Part shown: positions 1 to 9,680 of the stretch, in pieces
Numbering within the stretch: the first letter of the stretch is position 1
Layout of the letters: each line of letters opens with the position of its first letter
NCBI GenBank assembly: GCA_009982845.1
Contig: JAADKB010000007.1
Location: 1,984,001-2,048,000, forward strand
Source of the DNA: Delphinella strobiligena
Lineage: Eukaryota; Ascomycota; Dothideomycetes; Dothideales; Dothioraceae
Direction: 5' to 3'
DNA: 64,000 nt
Notes under the pieces: generated by a model
The model's database searches: none
Told to the model about the DNA's origin: nothing
What the model saw: the letters and a program-made list of their open reading frames with translations, nothing else
Translations under genes and position numbers: made by a program

Positions 1-2958
1 TTTTTCAAAAATAGAACGTAATTAATCTTAATTTACTGTTCTTATTAAGTTAACTTATATATATATTAATAATATAATTACAAATATCAGTTTCTAATAT
101 AATCTGCTTTTTAAAATTAAAAATTGCTAGAATTAGAGCTATAGTGAACTTTTTCTTAAATTCCTAAAAAGCAGATTCAGCTATTAGGCTCTATATAAAG
201 GTTTCTCCTTTCTACATTATAGCTATTAAGAATGCTATGATTTTGGAATAGCCTTTTATAAATTGTTAATAGAAATTAATAAAGCTAAAGAAAAACTATA
301 TCTCTTTAACTAAAATAGGCTATAGCTATTTAAAAACTGCTTTTATTTTCAACTTATTTATCTAGATTCCCTTATCTAAGATAATATATTCTAAAAACTT
401 AATAAAATACTTATAAAACTTGCATTTCTCAATTTTAATTAATAAAGAAGCTTTTTATAGCTTTATTAGGACTTTCTATATGTATTATATATATTTTTTA
501 TAGATTTTAAAATAAATTAGGATATTATTTAGATATGCTATAGTAAATTAGTTTAAATACTTTTAAAATACATTATTTATTAATGACTAGAAGGTAACAA
601 AAGCATTAGTTAGGCTAAAAGGTATAACTATATATTCAAAATATCTATACTGTATGTAAAACGTAGTTTTCTATTCTTTGCCTTCCTTTATTTATACTAG
701 GTTGTACGCTCCCTAAAGGTTAAGTATAATAAACTATTTAGCTCCTTAGATCCTATTATGTAGCTTTAAAATTAGTAATAGAGTATAGTAATTCTTAACA
801 GTGATTAAATTCAATTATTGATAATCTACGTAAAGGCGGAGGCTTCTATCTTTCTTTAAAATAAATAAAATAGGATATTTAGCAAGTAATATTAAAAGCC
901 TAATAAATCCTTTTTTTTAGTTTATAATAAGGTACTTTTGTAATGCCTTAAGCTCTTTCTCTAATAGAGAATAGATTAGCCTATAGGTTAGTTTCTTTCC
1001 TGGTTTTAAAAGTATCTTATAATTCTAGGCTTTATGCTTTAGTAAAGCCTATTTAGGTTCTTCCTCTTAGAAGATCCTTCTAAATTATTTATATTCTAAT
1101 AGATAATTGCTTATAATTGCAGCTATAGCTCTGCTTTCTAGTTATATCTCTACTTGTTTCTTAAAAGGCATTTTTAAAGCTTATACTCCTTTTATATATT
1201 TATATTATAGAAATATTAAGATACGTTATATCTAATTAACGTCTAGGTTATACTTAATAAGCTATAGCATGTCTAGAATTAGGTTATAGTTAATATTAAT
1301 AATATCTAAAGTAAATTCTTCAATATGTTTCCTAATTTTCAGTTGTCTTATATGAACTTTGTGTCAAATCCAGCTATTGTCCTATTATATAGAAGATCTA
1401 TTTACTAAAGTTAGATAATATAGCTTAGTTTTCGGTTTTGTAGTAAGGTGTTATCTTACTATAAATCTTCTAGAAATGTAGTTCCTAGTAGCTCTAGAGT
1501 CAATTATAATTTAAGCTTATTGTTCCTTTATATTTATATTAAGAAATAGATATATTATATATATTAAAGCCTAATTAGCATATAATAAGTATTAAACCTG
1601 TTTAACGCTTATTTACGCTTAGAGCCTTTTATTATAGTTTATAAATAAGAGCTATTGCTATTTTTTAATAGCTCTATCTTATTATAAAGTTTCTTTAAAA
1701 ACCAGTTTGCATCTTGCTTACTATTAAAGTGGATTTGGTAGGGGTTATTATAATAGGCTATTTATAATATAGCAGCGTATTCCTTTACATAATCCTACTA
1801 ATCTTGCTTAGCCTTATAATACATTGTTTAATAATATTTGCATATAGGGTCTGCATAACTGTAGTAATATAGCATATTGTAATTTAGGTAATTAAGCTCC
1901 TTAATTTTCTTTGAATCCTTTAATTTTAGAATAATAGATAGTTCTATTATAGCTATTTAATATAAGCTTTATATTAAGCTAAATTGCTATTATTTTGCTT
2001 TATATTCTCTAGCTTAGTATCTAGGTTTACTATAGTAAAGGCAAAGGTTCTTTTTTATCCTTTCCTTTTGCTAGGCTTTAATAAGTCCTAGTTGCTTCCT
2101 TTCTTAAATAGCATCTAGTTCTATTTCAATAAGGTATGTAGCTCTTTCTAATAGAGGGTTACGCTTCTTTAAAGTGTTTAAATAGAAGGTTGTCTTTTAT
2201 TAACCCTTTTCTAGTTAATGCTTGTATATTCTAATATCAATTTTTATAGCTAATTCTATAAGTGCTATAAGGATTATAAATCTATTAATCCTATAAATTT
2301 CGTTTTTAACGCTTTTCTTTAAGCTGTAATAGAACTTAGCAGCTAAGATAGAGTTATTCTATTCTATTCTAAATACAAATTACTAGAACTCAGAAGCGTA
2401 TTTTGTAATAGAAATAGTCTAATAAAGGCGTTACATATTGCGTTTAGTAGCTCGCTTTTTATTCTAAGTATTATAAACTGACTTAAGCTTTATAAAAAAA
2501 GCTTAAAAATTATTAAATAGTTATTTAATTTTAGCTTTTCTATTTATAAAATCTAGGTTTTCTATATAATCAGTAAAGTATAGTTTAAACTAATTAAAAG
2601 CTCTATTTTTTAGAAAAGTTGCTATATATAGCATTGCTTTATTTTCAGTTATAAAGTTAGTTAAATAAAACTTGACATTTAATAACACCTAAATAATAAA
2701 TAATTATACTTTCTTTTAATTATTGCTAAATAGCTTAGAAGTTAATACTTTAAGGCTATTAGCTCTATTAAACGTAATTATAGCTAAAATAATAGGTCTT
2801 CCTCTCTTATTAAAACTTATAGTTCTAGGGTTAAGGGAGATATTGTTAAGTTAGTCTAATAGTCCTATAATAGAGAGTATAAAGCTAGCAATAGAGGAAT
2901 TACTATTAGATTTACTATTACTTATAAATAGGTCAATACTTCTTATAGGTAGTTAAAA
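1..2958 (-). mobile_element. Ty3/gypsy retrotransposon remnant, RIP-degraded
   Basis: The minus strand shows a decayed gypsy polyprotein. At about 890-560 one frame reads PILFILKKDRSLRLYVDY, then LITVKNYYTL, GAYNLV and PFSLTNAFVTF, matching the conserved N-terminal half of Ty3/gypsy reverse transcriptase. At 548-516 the catalytic box reads FTIAYLNNILI where YLDDILI is expected, so both aspartates appear as asparagine. The following stretch (about 450-360) reads FLEYIILDKGI, the usual FLG(Y/F)IIS block. Stops are scattered throughout. The D-to-N and W/Q-to-stop changes and the extreme A+T content are the pattern of repeat-induced point mutation. The 3' part of pol (RNase H, integrase) and the second LTR must lie left of the window; gag should be at about 1.9-2.9 kb but is too decayed to read. 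The element is certainly non-functional. Confidence 0.85.
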
Positions 2959-3288
2959 TGTTACATTTTAATAGGGCAGGCAGGTTGATATGCAGTTTAT
3001 TAGCAAAGCAGGGGCTTATTTATAAAAGCAGAAAGTATTATTTAAGTAAGTATAAGATTATTAACATAAGTTGACTACAAACTATCTACAAGACTAATAA
3101 GGACTAGGTAGCTATATACTTAAAGAGTGTTGTAGAGACTGGGTTGATCACTTTGATCACTGGATCACTATAATTATAATAAACAAGTGATTATGGTATA
3201 CTTAGCCTAATTATTTAGAATAAGTGATTACTGATCTAGGCGCTAAGCTGTGATTATAGTTAGTCATATGCAGAGCACAGTTGTAACA
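2959..3288 (-). repeat. Candidate LTR of the gypsy element
   Basis: The segment starts TGTTACA (2959-2965) and ends TGTAACA (3282-3288), a perfect 7-base terminal inverted repeat of the TG...CA type found at LTR ends. It is about 330 bp and lies immediately 5' (on the minus strand) of the gypsy internal region, where the 5' LTR is expected. It contains several GATCAC-like short repeats. The partner LTR is outside the window, so the assignment rests on termini, length and position only. Confidence 0.55.
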
Positions 3289-3299
3289 GGTTTATAAAT

Positions 3300-5225
3300 A
3301 GCTACACTTAATAAGCTATTTTAAAATTAGTAAAAAGAAATATATTAATATTTAATAATAAAGTAGTCCTAAAGGCCCTCTAATAGGCAAAGGATAATAG
3401 CGCTATATTTAAAAGCAATAAAACAATCCTTATATATTTTATATGGAATTATAGGAAGATCAGTAATACTAACCCCCTACTAAGAGTAGGCAACTATGTT
3501 ATTAAGCCCTTAATAAAAGAGAGAATCTTAAGGGTTGTCTTTAATGCTAAGCTATAATTTAAAGATTATTTAGCTAAAGTCAAAATAAGAGAATAGAGGA
3601 GCGCTAGTTAACTTAAACGCCTTTTTTATATTAGACTGCAATTAGCGCATTAACTGTACTAAGCTATAGTAGCTTTAAAAACTGACTATATAGTAGTAAT
3701 ATAGTTTCTCAGCTCCTTAAAGGAAAGATAAATAACAGCATTACTAAAACCCTTAATTCTATATAATAGATAAAAGCCTAAGCAGTAATTAAATGCTTCT
3801 ATATAATATTAATTAAGGCATCTAGTGCTAAAGTGTTGCTTCCCCTTTTACATATTAGACTTCAGTTAAAGATTAGCAAACTTTAAATAGGACTCTATAC
3901 AATGCTAGAAATTAATCTATTGAAAATACAGCTTTGAAAGCTAGTTAAGAAACTTAGAATAAAGTTGTTTGCTTCCCTACTTTATTATATAGAAACACAA
4001 CTAGGCAAGTTAAGAATAAAGATTAAAACTATCTTAGTATAGGTAGCTCTATTATAAAGCATAATAATAATTAACTACAAATCTAATTAGCACAATTCTA
4101 ATAAAGTATACAAAAACTACTTTAAAATAAAAGATTAACATCTGAATATCTTTATTAATAGTTCTATTACTAACAGCTAAATAGGAGTTAGAGTGGCTAT
4201 ATATTTTAAGAAGCTTATACTACTATCTATTCTCTCTTTACAAATTAAATTAGGAGATAGCATTAACAGCATATTAATAGAGCTAATTGCAATTAAAAAA
4301 GCTGTAATAATAGCTAGAATTATACTAAAAATATTCTATAATTATAAAAGGCTAATTCTGTAAGTATTAATATAGTCTAATAGCTAAATAGCTATTTGCA
4401 TAATTAATTGCTAGGCGTGTCAGAATGGAGCAGCTATAGTATAAAGCATTCTATATATAGTCAATTACTACGCAACCCTTAAGGGATAATTAGCTATTTA
4501 ATAGATTCTAAAAAAGGTTATAATTATAAAATATATTAAATTAGATTAATTAGCTAAATAGGCTATAAGTCTTTACATTATAAAACTAGTAAAAGGAGAA
4601 ATAGTCCTAAATAGTATAAAATAAGTATAGAACACTTATAGAAATAAGATCTTAATGAAAGAACAATAGAGACTATAAAATACAGGTAAAAGCTTTTATA
4701 TAATAGATAGCGCTATTTTTAGCAAATATACTATACTATTCTATAATAAGCTAAATAAGAAAAAGGCATTTATTCTAATATAGCTCTATATAGGATATAT
4801 ATAGCTAAATAAGTTCCTAGTAGTTATTAAAGCTATAGAGTTAAGTTAATATAAATACGGATAAGGAGAGGAGACAGTCTGACACTTTGTATTATTATAT
4901 CCTAGATATAAAATTTAGAAATGAAAATTAGTAAAGGCATTAAGCTCTAAGTTTAGCAATATCTCTTAAATAATAAATGGACGTAACTTTTATATAGTAA
5001 TAGAATAACTTTATAAAAACGGACTAGCAGATTAATAAAAAGTAGATATAGATATAGTCTAAGCAACTATTAAGTATATAATAGATACTAGGAGACTAGA
5101 CTTTGTAAAGGAATATAGGAGATTAGAAGACTAAGCTGAGCAGAACAATTAGAGGAGCAAAGCAGGGAATAATAATATAAAGCTAAAAAGCAAAGCTGAA
5201 AAAAAAAATATATATATATATACAT
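3300..5225 (+). mobile_element. Tad1-type non-LTR retrotransposon (LINE) remnant
   Basis: Plus-strand frames, interrupted by many stops, resemble the C-terminal half of a Tad1-type LINE ORF2. At 3400-3470 the frame reads AKDNSAIF...KTILIYF (end of reverse transcriptase). At 3530-3610 it reads RVVFNAKL.FKDYLAKVKI with LKRL after it. At 4240-4570 there is an RNase H-like stretch ending D.LAK.AI. At 4730-4910 it reads LNKKKAFILI, then LNKFLVVIKAIE, then a GEETV.HFVLLYPRY motif, the usual C-terminal zinc-knuckle region with its cysteines lost. It ends in an A-rich and TA-rich run (about 5206-5230), consistent with a LINE 3' end. The element is 5' truncated next to the LTR, suggesting nested insertion. 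It is RIP-like in composition and non-functional. Confidence 0.8.
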
Positions 5226-5648
5226 ATATACTAGTTACAGCACTTGCTGCAGAATAATTAAACAAAATAGGTATATAGGCACCCTAATAGTTTAAGCTGC
5301 AGAATGAGACGCAGACTCTATACATAGTTTTGTAACTAGCAAGCTATAGATAGTAGTCGCTCATGCTTCCAGTGGCAAGCGCATAGCGTATGAAATAATC
5401 AATCAATCAATCAATCAATCAATCAAGCTGATGAGAAAGAGAGAGAAAGTGCGGACAATGTGTGGCAAGGAAGAGTTTCTGAATAGTTTCTACTTGACAG
5501 CGCGGTAGATTAGCGGCGGTCCTTGAGACATAAGGACAGAACTGATTGTGATGAGAAGATAATACAGCTCCCGAATCATTACTCCCTGCCACCCTCTCCT
5601 GTTTGCGCCAGATGTCACGACTACAAAGTCCACTTGGCCTCTGGGTAA
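5226..5648. other. Intergenic transition from AT-rich block to genic DNA
   Basis: Composition changes within about 150 bases from very A+T-rich to normal. I see no gene. The segment holds the AATC repeat and then the 3' flank of RFA2. The short minus-strand reading frame at 5419-5652 has no recognisable content. Confidence 0.6.
5397..5426. repeat. (AATC)7 microsatellite
   Basis: Seven perfect AATC units at 5397-5424 followed by AA, lying just inside the genic side of the compositional boundary. Confidence 0.95.
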
Positions 5649-6523
5649 TCAAGGCATGTCGAGCAGAGCCCAGGTGTGGTCATCGACTGTAGTGTAGATG
5701 AGACCGATGGCCTGCAGCTCATCACCGGCCTTCAGCACGTCGTTAATCTCCATGCCGGTACGCGTTGCGATGTCCTGCATATGCAGGCCCTCATTCGTCT
5801 GCGGTGTATGACTCATACACTCGTACACTTTTCTCGCATGCGACGAAGCAGTGGCAGGCAACCTTGCGCCACCACCTGCGGCTGCTCCTCCGCCATATCC
5901 TGCATCTGTGGATCCGTTTGCGCCGCCTGCCTTCAATTGATCCAGTGGACCGCGTGTAAAGTACAGATGTACGTATGTGGCCTCCAGAAGATGGTAGTTG
6001 ACCTCGTTCATATCCTGAATAGGACGAATGACGTGGGCGACCACATGTCTCTTGCCAAAAGTCTTGAGCTTGCCCCAAACTCTAGCGTATGCGTTCTCGA
6101 CCAGCCCTTTTTGGGTGGGAATGTCGTTGTCTTCGTTTGCTGCGTCACTGTCGATCCAGACTTTCACTTCAAATTGGCCAGTGCCGTCGTCTAGGCGGTA
6201 GGTTATGTTCGTTACTTGCTTGCTGATGTTGCGGATTTGGCCGACAAAAGTGACTTGTGATGCTTCAGTACCGTCGATCTCGAAGAATTCGGCATCGGGG
6301 TTGGTGTGTTGAGCGTCGATTAATTGTTTAATTGTGACTGGTCGGAGAGTGTCTTTGCCGTAGTTTTTCTTTCCACTTGGACTGTCTGTTTGACTACCTG
6401 GCATGAAACCACCACCATTTGCTCCACCTCCAGCGCTGTAGTTTGTCGTGTAGCCGTAGTCTGATGGAAGTCAGTCAGTTTTTGCAGCTGTAAAAGACAG
6501 TCCAGGCTCTTGTAATTACCCAT
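5649..6523 (-). CDS. RFA2: Replication protein A 32 kDa subunit (RPA2/Rfa2)
   Basis: This is the middle subunit of the heterotrimeric single-stranded DNA-binding complex RPA, acting in nuclear replication, repair and recombination. The model is complement(5649..6460, 6520..6523), 271 residues, in the usual size range. A Gly-rich N-terminus (DYGYTTNYSAGGGANGGGF) precedes the OB fold, which begins near RPVTIKQL and includes VTFVGQIRNIS and YRLDDGTGQFEVKVW. A linker follows, then the C-terminal winged helix (GLHMQDIATRTGMEINDVLKAGDEL) that binds repair and replication partners. The start needs a four-base first exon (ATGG) followed by a 59-base intron with GTAATTAC donor, CTGAC branch and CATCAG acceptor. 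This restores the expected MDYG N-terminus, which the intron-free frame lacks. The gene is divergent from DBP10 and its promoter has an ACGCGT box. Confidence 0.93.
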
Positions 6524-6947
6524 GGCGATAGTGATTAAAGGCAGTTAAATGCTTCGCGTAGGGCTCAAACGCGTGTTTTAGCTCTTTGGGCGAACAGATG
6601 TGATAGGAGATCGAGTGAATGGTTGCAAAGCAGATTTATAATCGCGAGTCAACAATCGTAGAAGAGGCAAGACGAAAGTGGATTTGATAATGTGTCTGGA
6701 AGACGTGAAGGCGTGAAAGTTCGAATAGGCAGTGACGCGGGGCAAACGCGACTTTCCAGAATCAATTTGCGATGCGCCATCACGTGTGGCAGCTTACCGA
6801 TAAGACAATAAGTAAGCTACTTAGTCTAGACTCTTGGAAGTCTATCTGCAAAAGTCCCAGTCCTCGAGCGCAAAAGTGACGAGCGGCTTTTGCATCTCGA
6901 CATCACAATATCACATTCAAAGATCTTGCTGGCCAATATCATCCAAC
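6524..6947. promoter_or_regulatory. Shared divergent promoter RFA2/DBP10 with MCB-type boxes
   Basis: About 424 bases separate the two start codons. An ACGCGT hexamer at 6569-6574 lies 46 bases upstream of the RFA2 start, and a second ACGCGA is at about 6746-6751. ACGCGT is the MluI cell-cycle box bound by MBF, which drives G1/S expression of replication genes in yeasts, fitting an RPA subunit. A CACGTG E-box is at about 6783. Function is inferred from motif and position only. Confidence 0.5.
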
Positions 6948-9680
6948 ATGGGTCGACGAACAGCATCTCCCGCTGCCTCGGAAAATGAATTTGATATTAC
7001 CAACAGTCTCTTCCAGAATGATAATGGAGATCTGAGCGGCGACGATGAAACTCTTGCAGGATGGAATCAAACAGCCATTCCTGCTGCCGACGAGGGAGCC
7101 GGTCTCGACGATAGCGATGGTGACGAAGCCTTTATTGCAGCAACTCAAGCCGCAAGCAACAGAAAAACAACGAACCTCAAAGGAAAGACGGGCAAGAAGA
7201 GCGGCGCCTTTCAATCCATGGGCCTTCATGGCAACCTCCTGAAATCCATCACAAGGAAAGGCTTCTCTGTGCCGACACCTATTCAGAGAAAGACTATCCC
7301 TCTTATTCTGGACGGTCAAGACGTCGTCGGTATGGCCAGGACTGGCTCAGGCAAGACCGCTGCATTTGTCATTCCCATGATTGAGAAACTACGGGCGCAT
7401 AGTGCCAAAGTCGGCGCACGCGGTGTCATTCTATCACCCTCAAGAGAATTGGCTTTGCAGACACTGAAAGTTGTCAAGGACTTGGGAAGAGGAACAGACC
7501 TTCGTACTATATTGCTTGTTGGTGGTGACAGCTTGGAGGAACAATTCAGTTCCATGGCTTCCAATCCCGACATTATTATTGCAACTCCTGGTCGTTTTGA
7601 GCATCTCAAAGTTGAAATGAGACTCGACCTTTCATCCGTCAAATACATTGTTTTCGACGAAGCCGACAGACTATTCGAGATGGGATTCGCTGCCCAGCTT
7701 GCCGAGATTATGGTATCTCTCCCCGACAATCGCCAGACTCTGCTTTTCTCCGCCACTCTACCCAAGTCACTTGTCGAGTTTGCTCGTGCAGGCCTTCAAG
7801 AGCCAAAGCTTGTCAGACTCGACGCAGAGAGCAAGATCTCGCCTGATCTCGAAAGCGCCTTCTTCACTGTCAATTCTCAGGAAAAAGAGGGTGCGCTTCT
7901 GCACATTCTTCGTGACGTTATCAAAATGCCCGCCGGTCCCACCGAGAGGTCACAAAAGATTGAATTAGAAAGCAAGAATCCATCTGGAAAGAAGAGGAAA
8001 AGAGGCCCGGACGGACCAAGTGCCAACACCGACTCTCCAACCGCACACTCTACCATCGTATTTGCCGCCACCAAGCATCATGTTGAGTATTTGGCAACCC
8101 TACTACGCGACACCGGCTATGCAGTCTCTTACGTATATGGAGCATTGGATCAGACAGCCCGTAAGATCCAAATCCAAGACTTTCGCAGCGGCTTGACCAA
8201 CATTCTGGTCGTCACTGATGTCGCCGCCCGCGGTGTTGATATTCCTATCCTGGCAAACGTCATCAACTACGATTTCCCCCCTCAACCGAAAGTCTTTGTT
8301 CATCGTGTTGGTCGCACCGCACGTGCTGGAAGAAAAGGTTGGAGTTACAGTTTGATCACCGACAAAGACATGCCGTACTTGCTCGATCTGCAATTGTTCT
8401 TAGGTAAGAAGCTTGTTCTTGGCAGAGAATCATCTGATACACCCAATTATGCCGAGTCTATTGTCATCGGTTCTCTTGTCAGAGACATGTTGGAAAATTG
8501 TTGTTCCGAGGTCGGAAGACTAGTCGAAGATGATGTTGATCTTTCTGGTATGAAAGATGTTGCTGGAAAGGGCGAGAAGCAATATGTCCGGACCCGAAAC
8601 TCTGCCTCCTCGGAGAGTGCAAAGCGGGCCAAGACTATCGGCTCCTCCCCACATCTCAAGGAGACTCATATGTTGTTCGGAGATGATTCCGAGGCGCGAC
8701 GGATGGAAGAAGAGAGGGAGAATATGCTGGCTAGAGTCAGTGGTTTCCGACCACCAGAGACTATTTTTGAAGTTGGTAAGAGGGGACAAGCTAGTGAGGC
8801 TGCAGAGATGATGAAGAACAGGCGTGCAAATGTCAAGCCACGGGCACAACAAAAGGCACAACCGGAAGTGTCAGACGAAGAGGACATCGACGCTTCTGCC
8901 GAGAATGGTCATGTTGACGACGATGCTCCCGGGTTTGACCCTAATCTTGACCTTGATGAAGCTTCCGAGGATGAACTGGAAGTTACCTTTTCCCAACCAG
9001 ACTCGAAGAAAGCAAAGCGCGAAGCAAATTCTTGGCAGGACTCCGAGCATTTCATGGGCTACACTCCGAGCAGTATCAACATGGCTGAGGATCGTGGTTA
9101 CGGTGTGAACAGTGGAGCCGATGGTCAAAAGTCGAATTTCCTAGAGATGGCGAGAGGAGCTACCATGGATCTTGCCGGTGACGATAGTAAATCGTTCGGC
9201 TTGCCAGCCAAAGCAGGAGGTCTCCGCTGGGATAAAAAGGCAAAGAACTATGTCGCACGGGTCAATGACGAGGACGGGTCCAAGGGACAGAAGATGATCC
9301 AGGGTGAGAGCGGGCTCAAGATCGCAGCCTCGTTCCGCAGTGGACGCTTTGACGCCTGGAGAAAGGCCAACAAGATCGACGTACTTCCTCGCGTTGGTGA
9401 GACCGAGCGCGCAGGCAACTGGCGTGGACCAAATGGTCTGCAAGGTGGGCAACGATTCAAGCATAAGGCTGAAAAGGCCCCTAAGGAGGCTGACAAGTAT
9501 CGGGACGATTATTACAAAAAGAAGAAGCAGGTCGAAGAGGCAAAGGAGAAACGCATCGGCAAGTTCGCCAATGGCAAGGGTAAGAGCGAGATCAAGGGTT
9601 CCGAGGATATTCGCAAGGAGAGAAATCTTCAACAGAATCGCAAGGCCAAAAACGCGCGACCCTCAAAGAGGGGTAGGTAG
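6948..9680 (+). CDS. DBP10: ATP-dependent RNA helicase Dbp10 (DEAD box)
   Basis: This is a nucleolar DEAD-box helicase for 60S ribosomal subunit assembly. It is a single exon of 910 residues, starting at MGRRTASPAASENEFD. An upstream in-frame ATG (6834) would add 38 residues of no recognisable content; the internal start has a better context and the typical Dbp10 N-terminus. Order: acidic N-terminal region; Q motif PTPIQRKTIPL; Walker A ARTGSGKT near residue 129; SPSRELALQ; ATPGR; DEAD near 236; SAT; an insertion rich in Lys/Arg (GKKRKRGPDG) inside the second RecA lobe; DVAARGVDIP and HRVGRTARAGRKG; then the DBP10CT-type C-terminal region (around NFLEMARGATMDLAGDD) and a very basic tail ending RPSKRGR. 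No lesion is seen over 2.7 kb. Confidence 0.95.
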   Translation: MGRRTASPAASENEFDITNSLFQNDNGDLSGDDETLAGWNQTAIPAADEGAGLDDSDGDEAFIAATQAASNRKTTNLKGKTGKKSGAFQSMGLHGNLLKSITRKGFSVPTPIQRKTIPLILDGQDVVGMARTGSGKTAAFVIPMIEKLRAHSAKVGARGVILSPSRELALQTLKVVKDLGRGTDLRTILLVGGDSLEEQFSSMASNPDIIIATPGRFEHLKVEMRLDLSSVKYIVFDEADRLFEMGFAAQLAEIMVSLPDNRQTLLFSATLPKSLVEFARAGLQEPKLVRLDAESKISPDLESAFFTVNSQEKEGALLHILRDVIKMPAGPTERSQKIELESKNPSGKKRKRGPDGPSANTDSPTAHSTIVFAATKHHVEYLATLLRDTGYAVSYVYGALDQTARKIQIQDFRSGLTNILVVTDVAARGVDIPILANVINYDFPPQPKVFVHRVGRTARAGRKGWSYSLITDKDMPYLLDLQLFLGKKLVLGRESSDTPNYAESIVIGSLVRDMLENCCSEVGRLVEDDVDLSGMKDVAGKGEKQYVRTRNSASSESAKRAKTIGSSPHLKETHMLFGDDSEARRMEEERENMLARVSGFRPPETIFEVGKRGQASEAAEMMKNRRANVKPRAQQKAQPEVSDEEDIDASAENGHVDDDAPGFDPNLDLDEASEDELEVTFSQPDSKKAKREANSWQDSEHFMGYTPSSINMAEDRGYGVNSGADGQKSNFLEMARGATMDLAGDDSKSFGLPAKAGGLRWDKKAKNYVARVNDEDGSKGQKMIQGESGLKIAASFRSGRFDAWRKANKIDVLPRVGETERAGNWRGPNGLQGGQRFKHKAEKAPKEADKYRDDYYKKKKQVEEAKEKRIGKFANGKGKSEIKGSEDIRKERNLQQNRKAKNARPSKRGR

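Noticed and set aside
5676..6194. 172-residue plus-strand frame opposite RFA2
   Set aside because: Antisense of the OB-fold region of RFA2; cysteine-rich by chance.
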